Part shown: piece by piece, positions 17,491 to 26,382 of the stretch
Layout of the letters: each line of letters opens with the position of its first letter
Numbering within the stretch: the first letter of the stretch is position 1
DNA from: Sediminibacterium ginsengisoli
Lineage (GTDB): Bacteria > Bacteroidota > Bacteroidia > Chitinophagales > Chitinophagaceae
Length of the DNA: 64,000 nucleotides
Reading direction: 5' to 3'
NCBI RefSeq assembly: GCF_900167075.1
Contig: NZ_FUWH01000002.1
Location: 29,005-93,004, forward strand
Position numbers and translations under genes: made by a program
Notes under the pieces: generated by a model
What the model saw: the letters and a program-made list of their open reading frames with translations, nothing else
Databases searched by the model: none
Told to the model about the DNA's origin: nothing

Positions 17491-18732
17491 ATGAATTCTA
17501 CTCTTTCCCCGGTTGCAGAAAGGTTTATGCGTTATGTGCAGGTAGACACACAGAGTGATCCGCAGTCTTCAGCACATCCTTCCACAGAAAAGCAGAAGCA
17601 TTTGTCTGCATTGCTGGCCGGGGAACTCAATGCAATGGGCATCGAAGCAGAAACTGATGTTTATGGTTATGTATATGCCACTATCCCGTCGAACAGTGCA
17701 AAGCAGGTGCCTGTGATCTGTTTCTGCAGTCATGTGGATACAGCGCCCGACTGCAGCGGCACCCATGTAAAGCCGATACTGTATCCTGCTTACGATGGCG
17801 GGGATATTATTCTGCCGGATGATCCGAAGCAGGTGATCAGGCCTGCTGATTATCCGTACCTGCTTCAGCATACAGGCAAGCCGGTGATCACGGCGAGCGG
17901 ACTTACCTTACTGGGCGCCGATGATAAAAGCGGCGTTGCGATCATCATGCAGCTGGCGCAATACCTGGTAACGCATCCGGAGATCATTCACGGCGATATT
18001 AAAATACTGTTTACGCCAGATGAAGAAGTGGGAAAGGGAACAGCGATGCTCGACATGCAGAAGCTCGGCGCCGATTTCGGTTACACGCTGGATGGAGGCG
18101 AGCTGGGCACATTTGAAGATGAAACATTCAGTGCGGATGGCGTTGAGATCAGGATTCAGGGTGTGATCGCTCATCCGGGTTATGCAAAAGGTAAACTGGT
18201 GAATGCAATGAAGATCGCCGGAAAGATCCTTGCGGCACTTCCGTCTGAGGAATGGGCACCGGAAGTAACGGAAGGCCGGCAAGGCTTTGTTCATCCTGTA
18301 AGAATAGAAGGCGCTGCAGAACAGGCAGAGCTTGAGTTCATCATCAGGGACTTCGATACAAAAATGCTCGCAGTGCATGAAGAGCGGTTGAAAAATATCG
18401 CAGCAAAAGTGCTGGCCGAATATCCCAATGCAGGTATGACGTTCACGGTAACTGAACAGTACCGTAACATGAAAGAAGTGCTCGATAATTTCCCGCAGGT
18501 GAGTGCCTATGCCATGGAAGCCTACACCCGTGCGGGTTTAACGGTAACCAAAGAGCCTATACGCGGTGGTACTGATGGCAGCAGGCTCAGCTTTATGGGA
18601 CTGCCCTGTCCCAATATATTTACAGGTATGCAGGCTATCCACAGCCGGCATGAATGGATCGGTGTGCACGATATGGAAAAAGCTGTTGAGGTGCTCACAG
18701 AACTGGTGCAGGTCTGGGAAGAAAGAAGTTAA
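17491..18732 (+). CDS. pepT: Peptidase T (tripeptide aminopeptidase)
   Basis: Zinc-dependent M20 aminopeptidase that removes the N-terminal residue of tripeptides in the cytosol. Metal and catalytic residues sit in CSHVDTAPD (His and Asp), LLGADDKSG, TPDEEVGKG (catalytic Glu and ligand Glu), LDGGELG and the C-terminal HSRHEW. Length 413 matches the family. A TAACTTG box at 17467-17473 is a plausible -7 element. The last 4 bases overlap the end of the convergent Dabb gene. Confidence 0.95.
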   Translation: MNSTLSPVAERFMRYVQVDTQSDPQSSAHPSTEKQKHLSALLAGELNAMGIEAETDVYGYVYATIPSNSAKQVPVICFCSHVDTAPDCSGTHVKPILYPAYDGGDIILPDDPKQVIRPADYPYLLQHTGKPVITASGLTLLGADDKSGVAIIMQLAQYLVTHPEIIHGDIKILFTPDEEVGKGTAMLDMQKLGADFGYTLDGGELGTFEDETFSADGVEIRIQGVIAHPGYAKGKLVNAMKIAGKILAALPSEEWAPEVTEGRQGFVHPVRIEGAAEQAELEFIIRDFDTKMLAVHEERLKNIAAKVLAEYPNAGMTFTVTEQYRNMKEVLDNFPQVSAYAMEAYTRAGLTVTKEPIRGGTDGSRLSFMGLPCPNIFTGMQAIHSRHEWIGVHDMEKAVEVLTELVQVWEERS

Positions 18733-19058
18733 ACAGGTTTTGCCCCAACGCTGTCATACACCAGCGCTTTGTTCCAGAGATGTTTGCAGGTATCTACAAA
18801 ATGAAGATGGATCGGGTCTTGCAGGTAATGCTCGTAAGCGTCCTTTGAAGTAAAAACAACCAGGAAGGAGAATGAATAGCTTCCTTCCACTGTTTCGCCC
18901 GTTGATGCTGTATGCGGAACCCCGATATGGCATTGCTGAATGGCGGCTATCTTAACCAGCTTTTCCAACCCTTTCAGCAATGCCATATAATCGTTTTCAT
19001 TCCCGGGATTATTCAGCCAGAAATAAACCTGGTGAATGAAATGTTCCTGCTTCAGCAT
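18729..19058 (-). CDS. Dabb-domain protein (stress-responsive alpha/beta-barrel family)
   Basis: A 109-residue single-domain protein with the ferredoxin-like Dabb features: an N-terminal HQVYFWLNNP strand, a middle GVPH strand, FSFLVVFTSKDAYEHYLQDPIHLHFV and a short C-terminal strand. The family includes dimeric small enzymes and proteins of unknown role; no specific reaction can be assigned. It starts 7 bases after the stop of the Gfo/Idh oxidoreductase gene, so it belongs to the MFS-oxidoreductase operon. Its final 4 bases overlap the end of pepT on the other strand. Confidence 0.85.
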   Translation of the reverse strand: MLKQEHFIHQVYFWLNNPGNENDYMALLKGLEKLVKIAAIQQCHIGVPHTASTGETVEGSYSFSFLVVFTSKDAYEHYLQDPIHLHFVDTCKHLWNKALVYDSVGAKPV

Positions 19059-19065
19059 ATTTTGT

Positions 19066-20259
19066 TTATTTGATGATCTGCTCCGATATGGCGCCTGTTT
19101 CCTTATGTTTCAGGATCAGTTTTTTATCGCCGTAATGCGTCATTTCTTCTTTGATGAGATAATGCGCATCATCATAAGATACAAGGTGACTTTCCTTGGT
19201 AAGCCCTTCTTTCCCTCTCCAGATATCCAGCACTACTGGTTCCCACAATTTTGATTTTGCGGAACGATAAGCAGCGTCCAGGATCGCATTCACCACATAA
19301 CCGTCGTAAAAAGTTTCCTTCGGATCGGTGCCGCTGTCGTGCGCATTGAACATGTCCATGAACATATGATTATAACCGAGCTCGTTCAGTTCATCGCCCA
19401 CAGGGAATAACCAGCCGCTGTTGCTCTCCGCTTTCTCGGCAATATAATCGCCGCCTTTACCTGTAGTGAACATATCAAATCCCGTGCGAAGGAAGCTGTT
19501 GATCCAGATGGTGCCTTCGGTACCCATTACTTCGTCGCGCAGATCGAGGCCGCCACGGAAAGTCCAGCTTACTTCAAACTGACCGATAGCACCGTTCTCG
19601 TATTTCACAAGACCAATGGCATGATCTTCTGCATCGATGGGTTTTACCTGCGTGTCTGCCCAGCACATTACTTCTACCGGTTTGATGTCTTTGCCGATAT
19701 AACTGCGCGAGATCTCTACGCAATGACAGCCCAGGTCGAGTATACAGCCGCCGCCCGCCTGCTCCAGGTCCCAGAACCACTCACTGTGCGGGCCGGGATG
19801 CGTTTCGCGTGATTTGGCCCAGAGTATCCGTCCGAGTGCGCCGGCTTTAACGCTGTCCACTGCCTTGATGAATTTCGGGGTATAAACCAGGTCTTCCAGG
19901 TAACCGTTGAAAATACCGGCCTCTTCAACCGCCAGCAGCATCCTTTTGGCTTCTGCTGCATTGCGGCCAAGAGGTTTGGTGGTCATTACCGCTTTTTTGT
20001 GTTTGCAGCATAACATCACCGCTTCTTCATGCAGATTATTGGGCAATGCAATACAAACAATGTCAACATCAGGATGCGCGATGGCTTCTTCCATTACGGT
20101 GGTCCAGTGGCTGCACCTGTAATCTTCCGCAAATTTCTTTGCACTTTCTTCGCGTCTTGAATAAACGCTTACTACTTTGTCTTTGCTTCTGTATCCCTGT
20201 ATCGAATCCGCATAGAATCTTCCGATAAAGCCGGATCCGAGCATGGCAATTTTTTTCAT
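19066..20259 (-). CDS. Gfo/Idh/MocA-family NAD(P)-dependent oxidoreductase
   Basis: Cytosolic dehydrogenase of the glucose-fructose oxidoreductase / inositol dehydrogenase family. The Rossmann motif is KIAMLGSGFIGRFYADS, the catalytic-loop motif is TTKPLGRNAAEAKRML (EKP in many relatives, TKP here), and the substrate-domain signature is GGCILDLGCHCVEISR with the conserved His. The start is ATG 20259 rather than the TTG at 20277, because the Rossmann fold begins at once. Substrate is probably a sugar, inositol or sugar derivative. The MFS gene lies 43 bases upstream, Dabb lies just downstream and ThuA is divergent, which fits a small carbohydrate-use locus. Confidence 0.92.
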   Translation of the reverse strand: MKKIAMLGSGFIGRFYADSIQGYRSKDKVVSVYSRREESAKKFAEDYRCSHWTTVMEEAIAHPDVDIVCIALPNNLHEEAVMLCCKHKKAVMTTKPLGRNAAEAKRMLLAVEEAGIFNGYLEDLVYTPKFIKAVDSVKAGALGRILWAKSRETHPGPHSEWFWDLEQAGGGCILDLGCHCVEISRSYIGKDIKPVEVMCWADTQVKPIDAEDHAIGLVKYENGAIGQFEVSWTFRGGLDLRDEVMGTEGTIWINSFLRTGFDMFTTGKGGDYIAEKAESNSGWLFPVGDELNELGYNHMFMDMFNAHDSGTDPKETFYDGYVVNAILDAAYRSAKSKLWEPVVLDIWRGKEGLTKESHLVSYDDAHYLIKEEMTHYGDKKLILKHKETGAISEQIIK

Positions 20260-20302
20260 GCTGTGTTTTTTCTGCAATAAATCAATAATTAAAACAATGT
20301 TC

Positions 20303-21496
20303 TCAGGCTTTAGCCGGAGATTTTTTCTCTTTGAAGAAAAGGATAAAATAGATCAGCACTCCCAGTGCAATATAAGCCGGTACATACCAGATGCTCTGCC
20401 AGTTATGCGTTGCTCCTGTTTTATGCTGGTCTACCACATACCCGCTGAACCAGGTACCCACGAACATACCTACACCATAAGTGGCAAAAGTGAACAGCCC
20501 CTGCGCGGCATTCTTGATCTTTTCTCCCGCTTTCTTTTCTGTATACATGTAGCCGGTTACAAAAAAGAAATCATAACAGATGCCATGGAGGATAATGCCT
20601 GCATACAACATCCACGCGCCCGCTCCTGCATCGCCGTAGGCAAAACATACATAACGCAGGATCCAGGCCGTCATACCCAGCAGGATCATTTTCTTTACCC
20701 CGATCCTGTTAAAGAGGAATGGTATCGCAAGAATGAATAGTGCTTCGGATACCTGCCCCAGGGTCATTTTACCTGCGGCATTCTCAAAGCCCACTTCGTT
20801 GAGGAATGGGTTTGCAAAACCATAATAGAAAGAAAGCGGAATGCAGACAAGGATGGCTGCAATGAAAAAGATCAGGTAAGGGCGTTCTTTAAAAAGCACA
20901 AATGCTTCTGTTCCCAGCGCGCTTGATGCGGAAGTGCCTGCAGCGGCTTTGGGCGGTGTATTGGGCAGCACAAAGCTCAGCAGACCCAGTACGGCTGAAG
21001 CACCGGCAGCCATATAAAAGGTGGAAGATGTTTTTTCAATCCCCATTTTACTGATCAGTATGCCCGCAACGATCCAGCCGAGGGTGCCGAATACCCTGAT
21101 CCAGGGGAACTGCTTGCCGGGATCGGTCATCTGCGCAAATGCCACATTATTACTTAATGCGATGGTTGGCATATACAACAGCGAATAACCCAGGATGATC
21201 CAGTAAAAAGTATTGCTGTTTTCTATGGTGGTGGCGAGGAAAAGCAATGCGGCGCCCACGAGATGCAGCACACCCATGATACGCTGCGCAGCGAAAAAGC
21301 GGTCGGCCACCAGTCCTATGAAAAAAGGCGAGATCATGGTGGCAATGGCAAGCGCACTGTAAGCTGCACCTATTTCCACATCGGATGCTTTCAGGTGTTC
21401 ATTCATATAGGTGCCCATGGTAACATACCAGGCGCCCCAGATAAAGTATTCAATGAACATCATTGATGCAAGCAGTGAACCGGTTTTGGTTTTCAT
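20303..21496 (-). CDS. MFS permease, nucleoside:H+ symporter-like (NupG/XapB branch)
   Basis: About 12 membrane helices in 397 residues with no signal peptide. The N-terminal MFIEYFIWGAWYVTMGTYM and the middle PWIRVFGTLGWI are typical of the nucleoside permease-like MFS branch that is frequent in Bacteroidota next to Gfo/Idh and ThuA genes. In that setting the substrate is more likely a sugar or polyol than a nucleoside, but this cannot be settled from sequence. First gene of the three-gene minus-strand operon with the oxidoreductase and Dabb. Confidence 0.88.
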   Translation of the reverse strand: MKTKTGSLLASMMFIEYFIWGAWYVTMGTYMNEHLKASDVEIGAAYSALAIATMISPFFIGLVADRFFAAQRIMGVLHLVGAALLFLATTIENSNTFYWIILGYSLLYMPTIALSNNVAFAQMTDPGKQFPWIRVFGTLGWIVAGILISKMGIEKTSSTFYMAAGASAVLGLLSFVLPNTPPKAAAGTSASSALGTEAFVLFKERPYLIFFIAAILVCIPLSFYYGFANPFLNEVGFENAAGKMTLGQVSEALFILAIPFLFNRIGVKKMILLGMTAWILRYVCFAYGDAGAGAWMLYAGIILHGICYDFFFVTGYMYTEKKAGEKIKNAAQGLFTFATYGVGMFVGTWFSGYVVDQHKTGATHNWQSIWYVPAYIALGVLIYFILFFKEKKSPAKA

Positions 21497-21626
21497 AAAG
21501 CGGTTGTTTTTACGGTTTGGTTTCGTTAGATTTACATGAATGGCTGTACGTGTTCAAAATACGTATAATTCTTAATTTATAACACTGAATTATTCATCCC
21601 TGAGCAACAGCTTTTAAATCCTTCCT

Positions 21627-22361
21627 ATGTGCCGTAAGCTCCTTTTCCTGTTGTCCGTGCCGGCTTTATGTATCATCATGGCCTTTGCACCCGCTGCAAA
21701 ATCGCCCCGCCTGCTTGTGTTTTCACTTACCAAAGCCTATCATCATGCATCCATCGCCGCAGGAAACAGGGCAGTGGTTCAATTAGGCAGGGAATATGGT
21801 TTCACGGCAGATACAACCACCGACGCAGGCGTTTTCAATGATAAAAGCCTGAATCAATACGCTGCCGTACTTTTCCTGAACACAACCGGCGATGTGCTGA
21901 ATGATGAACAGCAGGATGCATTCATCCGCTTTATCCGTAATGGTGGTGGTTTTGCCGGAGTACATGCAGCTACCGATACCGAGTTCGACTGGCCCTGGTT
22001 CGGGCAACTCGCCGGCGCTTATTTTACAAACCACCCCAAACAACAGGAGGCAATTGTACAGGTAGCGGGTCCCGGCGACGCTTCAACGAAACACCTGCCG
22101 CTGCAATGGAAAAAGAAAGATGAATGGTACAATTTCAGGGATATCCAGCCGGGACTGCAGATCCTGCTCACTGTAGATGAAAGCAGTTATACAGGAGGTC
22201 AGAACGGAGCACTCCATCCGATCAGCTGGAAAAGAAAATTCGATGGGGGGCGTTCATTCTATACCGCATTAGGGCATACCGAAGAATCTTATACAGATCC
22301 GCTTTTCCTCAGGCATCTTGCGATGGGAATTGTCTACGCTCTGGGTAAGGGTGGGGAATAG
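21627..22361 (+). CDS. Exported ThuA-domain protein
   Basis: A signal peptide covers about residues 1-24. The rest is one ThuA domain, a glutamine-amidotransferase-like fold: LLVFSLTKAYHHASI, YAAVLFLNTTGDVLN, FVGVHA-type motif GGGFAGVHAATDTEFDWPWF, WKKKDEWYNF, and HPISWKRKFDGGRSFYTALGHTEESY. Family members occur in trehalose and other sugar loci; the reaction is not well established. It is divergent from the MFS/Gfo-Idh/Dabb operon over a 130-bp shared region, and probably works with it. Confidence 0.9.
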   Translation: MCRKLLFLLSVPALCIIMAFAPAAKSPRLLVFSLTKAYHHASIAAGNRAVVQLGREYGFTADTTTDAGVFNDKSLNQYAAVLFLNTTGDVLNDEQQDAFIRFIRNGGGFAGVHAATDTEFDWPWFGQLAGAYFTNHPKQQEAIVQVAGPGDASTKHLPLQWKKKDEWYNFRDIQPGLQILLTVDESSYTGGQNGALHPISWKRKFDGGRSFYTALGHTEESYTDPLFLRHLAMGIVYALGKGGE

Positions 22362-22458
22362 CTTCCACAATTCTGGCTTCTGAACGCGAAGAAGCTATAC
22401 TGCGCATTTTTTTTGCATCGTGAAAGTAAAACGGATTTGTTCACTAAAACTTTCAACG

Positions 22459-22857
22459 ATGAAAACAGCAATAGCAATTATAGCCGCAACGGCATTCCTC
22501 GGAGCCTGCAGAAATGCACCCAAGGAAGAACCTAAAAAAGATACGGTAGTGGTGGTTAAGACCACAGTGAGGGAACGCGAAGTTCCTGTACGACGCAGTG
22601 TGGAACCCGCATATGATGCGGCAGAAGCATCAGCACCTGCTCCAACCCAGCAAAAGAAAGGCTGGAGTGATGCGGCTAAAGGAACTGCCATTGGTGGTGT
22701 GGCGGGCGGCGTTGCCGGTGCGCTGATCGATGGTAAGGATGGTAACCGCACGGAAGGTATCCTGATCGGTACAGCCCTCGGTGCCGGTACCGGTTATGTG
22801 ATCGGTCGTGCTAACGACCGGAAGACCGGCCGCGTTAAACCTAAAACGAACAATTAA
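22459..22857 (+). CDS. Small lipoprotein with a glycine-zipper domain
   Basis: From ATG 22459 the protein begins with a lipoprotein signal ending in the lipobox FLGAC (Cys17), so it should be lipid-anchored. A charged linker follows. Residues ~80-118 form a glycine-zipper segment (AIGGVAGGVAGALID, LIGTALGAGTGYVIG) like that of YMGG/17-kDa-antigen proteins, which insert in or associate with the outer membrane. The tail is basic. In-frame sequence upstream of 22459 lacks signal-peptide character and is not included. Likely stress or envelope function, unproven. Confidence 0.82.
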   Translation: MKTAIAIIAATAFLGACRNAPKEEPKKDTVVVVKTTVREREVPVRRSVEPAYDAAEASAPAPTQQKKGWSDAAKGTAIGGVAGGVAGALIDGKDGNRTEGILIGTALGAGTGYVIGRANDRKTGRVKPKTNN

Positions 22858-22905
22858 AACGTTGAGGAAATATCTCCTCAGTAACTGATTTTATAAGAAT
22901 CAAAC

Positions 22906-22934
22906 AAAAGGAATGCGGTCTCGCATTCTTTTTG
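22906..22934 (+). terminator. Rho-independent terminator after the glycine-zipper lipoprotein gene
   Basis: The stem GAATGCG/CGCATTC (22911-22917, 22922-22928) with a 4-base loop is extended by A4 pairing with T5 and followed by TTTTTG. A weaker 6-bp hairpin (22863-22868 with 22875-22880) lies just before it. Confidence 0.8.
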
Positions 22935-22963
22935 CATTATATCCATATCCATAAAACGACCTG

Positions 22964-23356
22964 ATGAAATACACTGAAGCTACCTACAACAGGCCCGACG
23001 GAGAGCGGGTGATCGATGCACCTTATGTGCTTGCCGATGTTAACATCGCTACCATGCAACTGGTGAACGAAGATGCATGGGAGAAGAACGACCGTAATGG
23101 CATTACCTTATTCAAGACCGACCATGTAACCAGCGTGCTGATCTGCCTGCAGGCGGGCGCTGATACAACGGAAAATACAGTGAACGGTACTGTGATCATC
23201 CAGGTGATAGAAGGCGAAGTGAGTGTTTCACTGAAAGACGATGTGTTCACACTCGCTACAGGCCAGATGATCCTTGTACACGAAAACGTAAAACATGGCC
23301 TCCGTGCAGTAGATGATTCCGTTGTTCTGCTTACCAATCATGCAAGCCACGCATAG
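22964..23356 (+). CDS. Single-domain cupin protein
   Basis: A 130-residue cytosolic cupin. Beta-barrel motifs are recognisable (LICLQAGADTTENTVNGTVIIQVIEG with a degenerate first cupin motif and MILVHENVKHGLRAVDDSVVL for the second). The first motif lacks the His-x-His pair, leaving only the His of VKHGL, so metal binding is doubtful and a small-molecule binding role is possible. It lies between two hairpin terminators and only 24 bases before a small membrane protein gene. Confidence 0.8.
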   Translation: MKYTEATYNRPDGERVIDAPYVLADVNIATMQLVNEDAWEKNDRNGITLFKTDHVTSVLICLQAGADTTENTVNGTVIIQVIEGEVSVSLKDDVFTLATGQMILVHENVKHGLRAVDDSVVLLTNHASHA

Positions 23357-23380
23357 ATTCCTTATCCTAAAATAAATTCC

Positions 23381-23596
23381 ATGTTATCCTTTTATCTTAT
23401 CGGAGCGATCGTCTTTATTGTTACGGTAGTTGCACTGCTGGCAATGAGTTTTAACGAATACAGGCTGGATGCAGGCGATGCCGGCTGGCGGAGACAGGGT
23501 GTTAAGCGAAATTATTTTGCAGGACTGCTTTTGCGCAGCGCCATGACCACTGCGGCAGTGATGGTACTGCTGAAATGGATTGTGGTGGAATGGTAA
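23381..23596 (+). CDS. Small two-helix membrane protein, function unknown
   Basis: Seventy-one residues with hydrophobic helices at about 4-24 and 49-67 and a charged middle (NEYRLDAGDAGWRRQGVKRN). No family recognised. Its start lies 24 bases after the cupin gene, suggesting co-transcription, and a strong hairpin follows 10 bases after its stop. Confidence 0.65.
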   Translation: MLSFYLIGAIVFIVTVVALLAMSFNEYRLDAGDAGWRRQGVKRNYFAGLLLRSAMTTAAVMVLLKWIVVEW

Positions 23597-23606
23597 ATGG
23601 TAAGGA

Positions 23607-23650
23607 CATCATCCGGAAATAGTTTGCTGATTTCCGGATGATGCTTTTAT
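23607..23650 (+). terminator. Rho-independent terminator between convergent genes
   Basis: A perfect 14-bp stem (23607-23620 with 23630-23643) with a 9-base loop is followed on the plus strand by CTTTTATT. It can also serve metZ, whose stop codon is 8 bases away on the other strand. Confidence 0.85.
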
Positions 23651-24820
23651 TTATGCCTGATCGAGTGCCTGCAGGATATCTGCAAGGATATCTTCTTTGT
23701 GTTCCAGTCCCACGGAGATACGGATCAGTCCGGGCGTTATATTCACTGCCTGTCTTTCGGCTTCTGTCAGCTTCGCATGTGTTGTACTTGCAGGGTGAGA
23801 TGCGATGCTGCGGGTATCACCGAGGTTAGCGGTGAGCGACAGCATTTTCAGGCTGTTCAAAAATGTTCTGCCTGCTTCAAGGCCATCTTTTAATTCAAAA
23901 CAAACAATCCCGCCGCCGTTCTGCATCTGACGCACTGCAATGGCATGTTGCGGATGTGTGGGCAGTAAAGGATAACGAACGCCGGCTAGTTTAGCATGTC
24001 CTTCCAGTGATTGGGCGAGGTACAATGCGTTCGATGCATGTCTTTCCATGCGCACTTCAAGGGTCTCAAGGCTCCGGCTCAGCAGCCAGGCATTGAACGG
24101 AGATAACGACGGACCGGTGCTGCGGCAGAAAAGATAGATTTCTTTGATCAGTTCCTTTTTACCAACGATCACACCTCCGAGTACCCTGCCCTGGCCATCG
24201 AGCCATTTGGTAGCAGAATGAACAACGAGGTCGGCACCAAAACGGATTGGCTGTTGCGCAACGGGTGTGGCAAAACAGTTATCGACGTTCAGAATTACAT
24301 TGTGTTTTTTTGCAACCCTGCCGATCATTTCCAGGTCCAGTATTTCAAGCCCGGGATTGGTAGGCGTTTCCAGGTAGATCATCCGCGTTTGCGGTGTGAT
24401 GGCAGCTTCCCATTCTGCTTCCGTTGCCGTGGCAGGGATATAACTGTGGCTGATGCCATATTTGGGCAGGTATTTGGCGATGACAGTATGCGTGCTCCCG
24501 AAAATCGCATTGCAGGACAGGAGATGATCGCCCTGCTTCATCAAAGCCATGAACGATCCGAAAATGGCGCTCATGCCCGATGCGGTTGCAAATCCTGCTT
24601 CTGCACCTTCCAGTGTACACATCCTGTCTGTGAACTCCTGTACGTTCGGATTACTGAAACGGCTGTAGATATTATTGTCGTTCTCATCGGCAAATGCCGC
24701 ACGCATTTCCTCTGCATCATTAAAACAAAAGCTGCTGGTAAGGAACATTGGCGCTGCATGTTCCATCTCGGGTGTCTGTTCGATCCTTGTCCGGATCACC
24801 TGTGTCTGCCGGTGCTGCAT
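23651..24820 (-). CDS. metZ: O-succinylhomoserine / O-acetylhomoserine sulfhydrylase (trans-sulfuration PLP enzyme)
   Basis: PLP enzyme of the Cys/Met metabolism family that makes homocysteine from an acylated homoserine and sulfide. The PLP Lys is K205 in HSATKW. LDGQGRVLGG just after it is characteristic of the MetZ branch rather than cystathionine gamma-synthase. YSRFSNPN, ETPTNP and the C-terminal GLIRISVGLEH are standard family signatures. Divergent from metX with the osmC gene between, so acyl-homoserine synthesis and sulfhydrylation are encoded within 3 kb. Methionine gamma-lyase is an alternative assignment, but the MetZ motif and metX make it less likely. Confidence 0.87.
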   Translation of the reverse strand: MQHRQTQVIRTRIEQTPEMEHAAPMFLTSSFCFNDAEEMRAAFADENDNNIYSRFSNPNVQEFTDRMCTLEGAEAGFATASGMSAIFGSFMALMKQGDHLLSCNAIFGSTHTVIAKYLPKYGISHSYIPATATEAEWEAAITPQTRMIYLETPTNPGLEILDLEMIGRVAKKHNVILNVDNCFATPVAQQPIRFGADLVVHSATKWLDGQGRVLGGVIVGKKELIKEIYLFCRSTGPSLSPFNAWLLSRSLETLEVRMERHASNALYLAQSLEGHAKLAGVRYPLLPTHPQHAIAVRQMQNGGGIVCFELKDGLEAGRTFLNSLKMLSLTANLGDTRSIASHPASTTHAKLTEAERQAVNITPGLIRISVGLEHKEDILADILQALDQA

Positions 24821-24831
24821 AATCGGGGAAA

Positions 24832-25281
24832 TTAAGATTGATGAACATTATTGTCTGGTGAGATCACTTCTGCCTGCCATTGTATGCTGCATCCGGCAGC
24901 GCGCAGGGTTGCGGCCACAGAACAGTATTTGTCTATCGACAAGGCACATGCTTTCTGTGCTTTTTCCGGGTCGATATTACCTTCAAACACAAAACGGATC
25001 TTCACTTCCTTCCATAAAGCAGGTTCTTTACCGCTTTCACGCTCCGCTTCGATCTCCATCCGGAATGAGCTGATCTCCTGCCGCTGTTTTTTCAGAATGG
25101 ATACGATATCGATACCACTGCAGCCACCCAGTCCCATCAGGATAGTCTGCATAGGCCTGATGCCGCTGTTATGGCCGCCTATGGCTTCGGCGGCGTCCAT
25201 CTGCATCCGGTGGCCGTTGCTGTCAACCGCTTCAAAAGCATAATCGGTGCCGGTACGGGTAATGTCGATCCTGGTGGTCAT
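24832..25281 (-). CDS. OsmC-family protein
   Basis: About 149 residues with the OsmC/YhfA fold. The two conserved Cys residues occur in GLGGCSGIDIV at the start of the long helix and in SIDKYCSVAATL, so it may act as a thiol peroxidase. The start is ATG 25281 (MTTRIDITRTG); the frame is open up to 25335 but crosses a -7 box at 25318-25325. It lies 11 bases before metZ on the same strand, so the two are probably co-transcribed. Confidence 0.9.
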   Translation of the reverse strand: MTTRIDITRTGTDYAFEAVDSNGHRMQMDAAEAIGGHNSGIRPMQTILMGLGGCSGIDIVSILKKQRQEISSFRMEIEAERESGKEPALWKEVKIRFVFEGNIDPEKAQKACALSIDKYCSVAATLRAAGCSIQWQAEVISPDNNVHQS

Positions 25282-25317
25282 GAGGGGGTAATATTTGGGT
25301 GACCGGAAAAATTTATG

Positions 25318-25325
25318 CAAATGTA
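25318..25325 (-). promoter_or_regulatory. -7 promoter element of the osmC-metZ transcript
   Basis: TACATTTG followed by C on the minus strand, an exact TAnnTTTG match, 36 bases before ATG 25281. Confidence 0.5.
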
Positions 25326-25368
25326 GTTTAACCATGCACTTATTTTGCGTTCAAATACGGAATAATCG

Positions 25369-26382
25369 ATGATGAACGTCTTTCAATATGAGCAGCCTTT
25401 TACACTGGAATGCGGGGAAGTGCTGCCCGGCCTGCAGATCGCTTACCATACCTACGGCAAACTGAATGCCGCCGGGAGCAATGTGGTATGGGTCTGCCAT
25501 GCGCTTACGGCCAATGCAGACTGTGCCGACTGGTGGAAAGGTGTGATCGGAGGCGAAGCGGTGAATGCGGATAAGGATTTTATCATCTGTGCGAACATAC
25601 TGGGTTCCTGTTACGGAAGCACCGGCCCTGCAAGCACCAACCCGGAAACGGGGAAACCATATTATTCAACTTTTCCCAACATCACCATCAGGGATATGGT
25701 GCAGGCGCATATACTGCTGCGCAAACATCTCGGCATTGAAAAGATCGCTTTGCTGATGGGCGGAAGCATGGGCGGCTACCAGGCGCTGGAATGGTGTGCG
25801 ATGGAAACGGATCGCATTGAAAAACTCTTCCTCATTGCCACTTCACCATCTGAGAGCGCCTGGGGAGTAGCAGTGCATACTGCCCAGCGGCTGGCCATTG
25901 AGGCCGACAGTACCTGGCGGGATCCGGCACCGGATGCGGGCGCCAAAGGACTTAAAGCTGCAAGAGCCATCGGAATGCTGACGTATCGTAACTACGGGAT
26001 TTTCCAGGATGCGCAAACAGACCCGGATCCGGAGAAGATCGACAATTTCAGAGCCTCATCCTATATCCAGTACCAGGGCGATAAACTTGTTAAACGTTTT
26101 AATGCGTATAGCTACTGGTTGCTCACAAAAGCGATGGACAGCCATCACCTGGCGCGTGGCCGTGGCGGAGACCTGATGAAAGCATTGAATCAGCTGACCC
26201 AGCCAACCCTGATCATGGCCATCGGAAGCGATATTCTCTGTCCGCCCGAAGAACAGCGTTTCATGAACACGCATATGCCCCATGCCACGCTGGTAGAGAT
26301 CGATTCAGCTTACGGCCACGACGGTTTTATCATCGAAGCCCGCCAGATCACTGACTGCCTGAAACAATGGCTGCACCGGTGA
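25369..26382 (+). CDS. metX: Homoserine O-acyltransferase, MetX type
   Basis: Alpha/beta-hydrolase that acylates homoserine, the first committed step of methionine synthesis. The nucleophile elbow is GGSMGG with Ser133, followed by GYQALEW. The Asp of GSDILCPP and the His of YGHDGF complete the triad. NILGSCYGSTGPAS is the typical substrate-site stretch. Acetyl- versus succinyl-CoA use cannot be told reliably from sequence. Two adjacent ATGs (25369, 25372) are possible starts. Divergent from osmC-metZ. The gene ends directly against the convergent secreted-protein gene. Confidence 0.93.
   Translation: MMNVFQYEQPFTLECGEVLPGLQIAYHTYGKLNAAGSNVVWVCHALTANADCADWWKGVIGGEAVNADKDFIICANILGSCYGSTGPASTNPETGKPYYSTFPNITIRDMVQAHILLRKHLGIEKIALLMGGSMGGYQALEWCAMETDRIEKLFLIATSPSESAWGVAVHTAQRLAIEADSTWRDPAPDAGAKGLKAARAIGMLTYRNYGIFQDAQTDPDPEKIDNFRASSYIQYQGDKLVKRFNAYSYWLLTKAMDSHHLARGRGGDLMKALNQLTQPTLIMAIGSDILCPPEEQRFMNTHMPHATLVEIDSAYGHDGFIIEARQITDCLKQWLHR

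Noticed and set aside
21547-21565. Inverted repeat TACGT-N9-ACGTA between the MFS and ThuA genes
   Set aside because: Short and AT-rich context; the position would suit an operator, but the symmetry is too weak to support a call.
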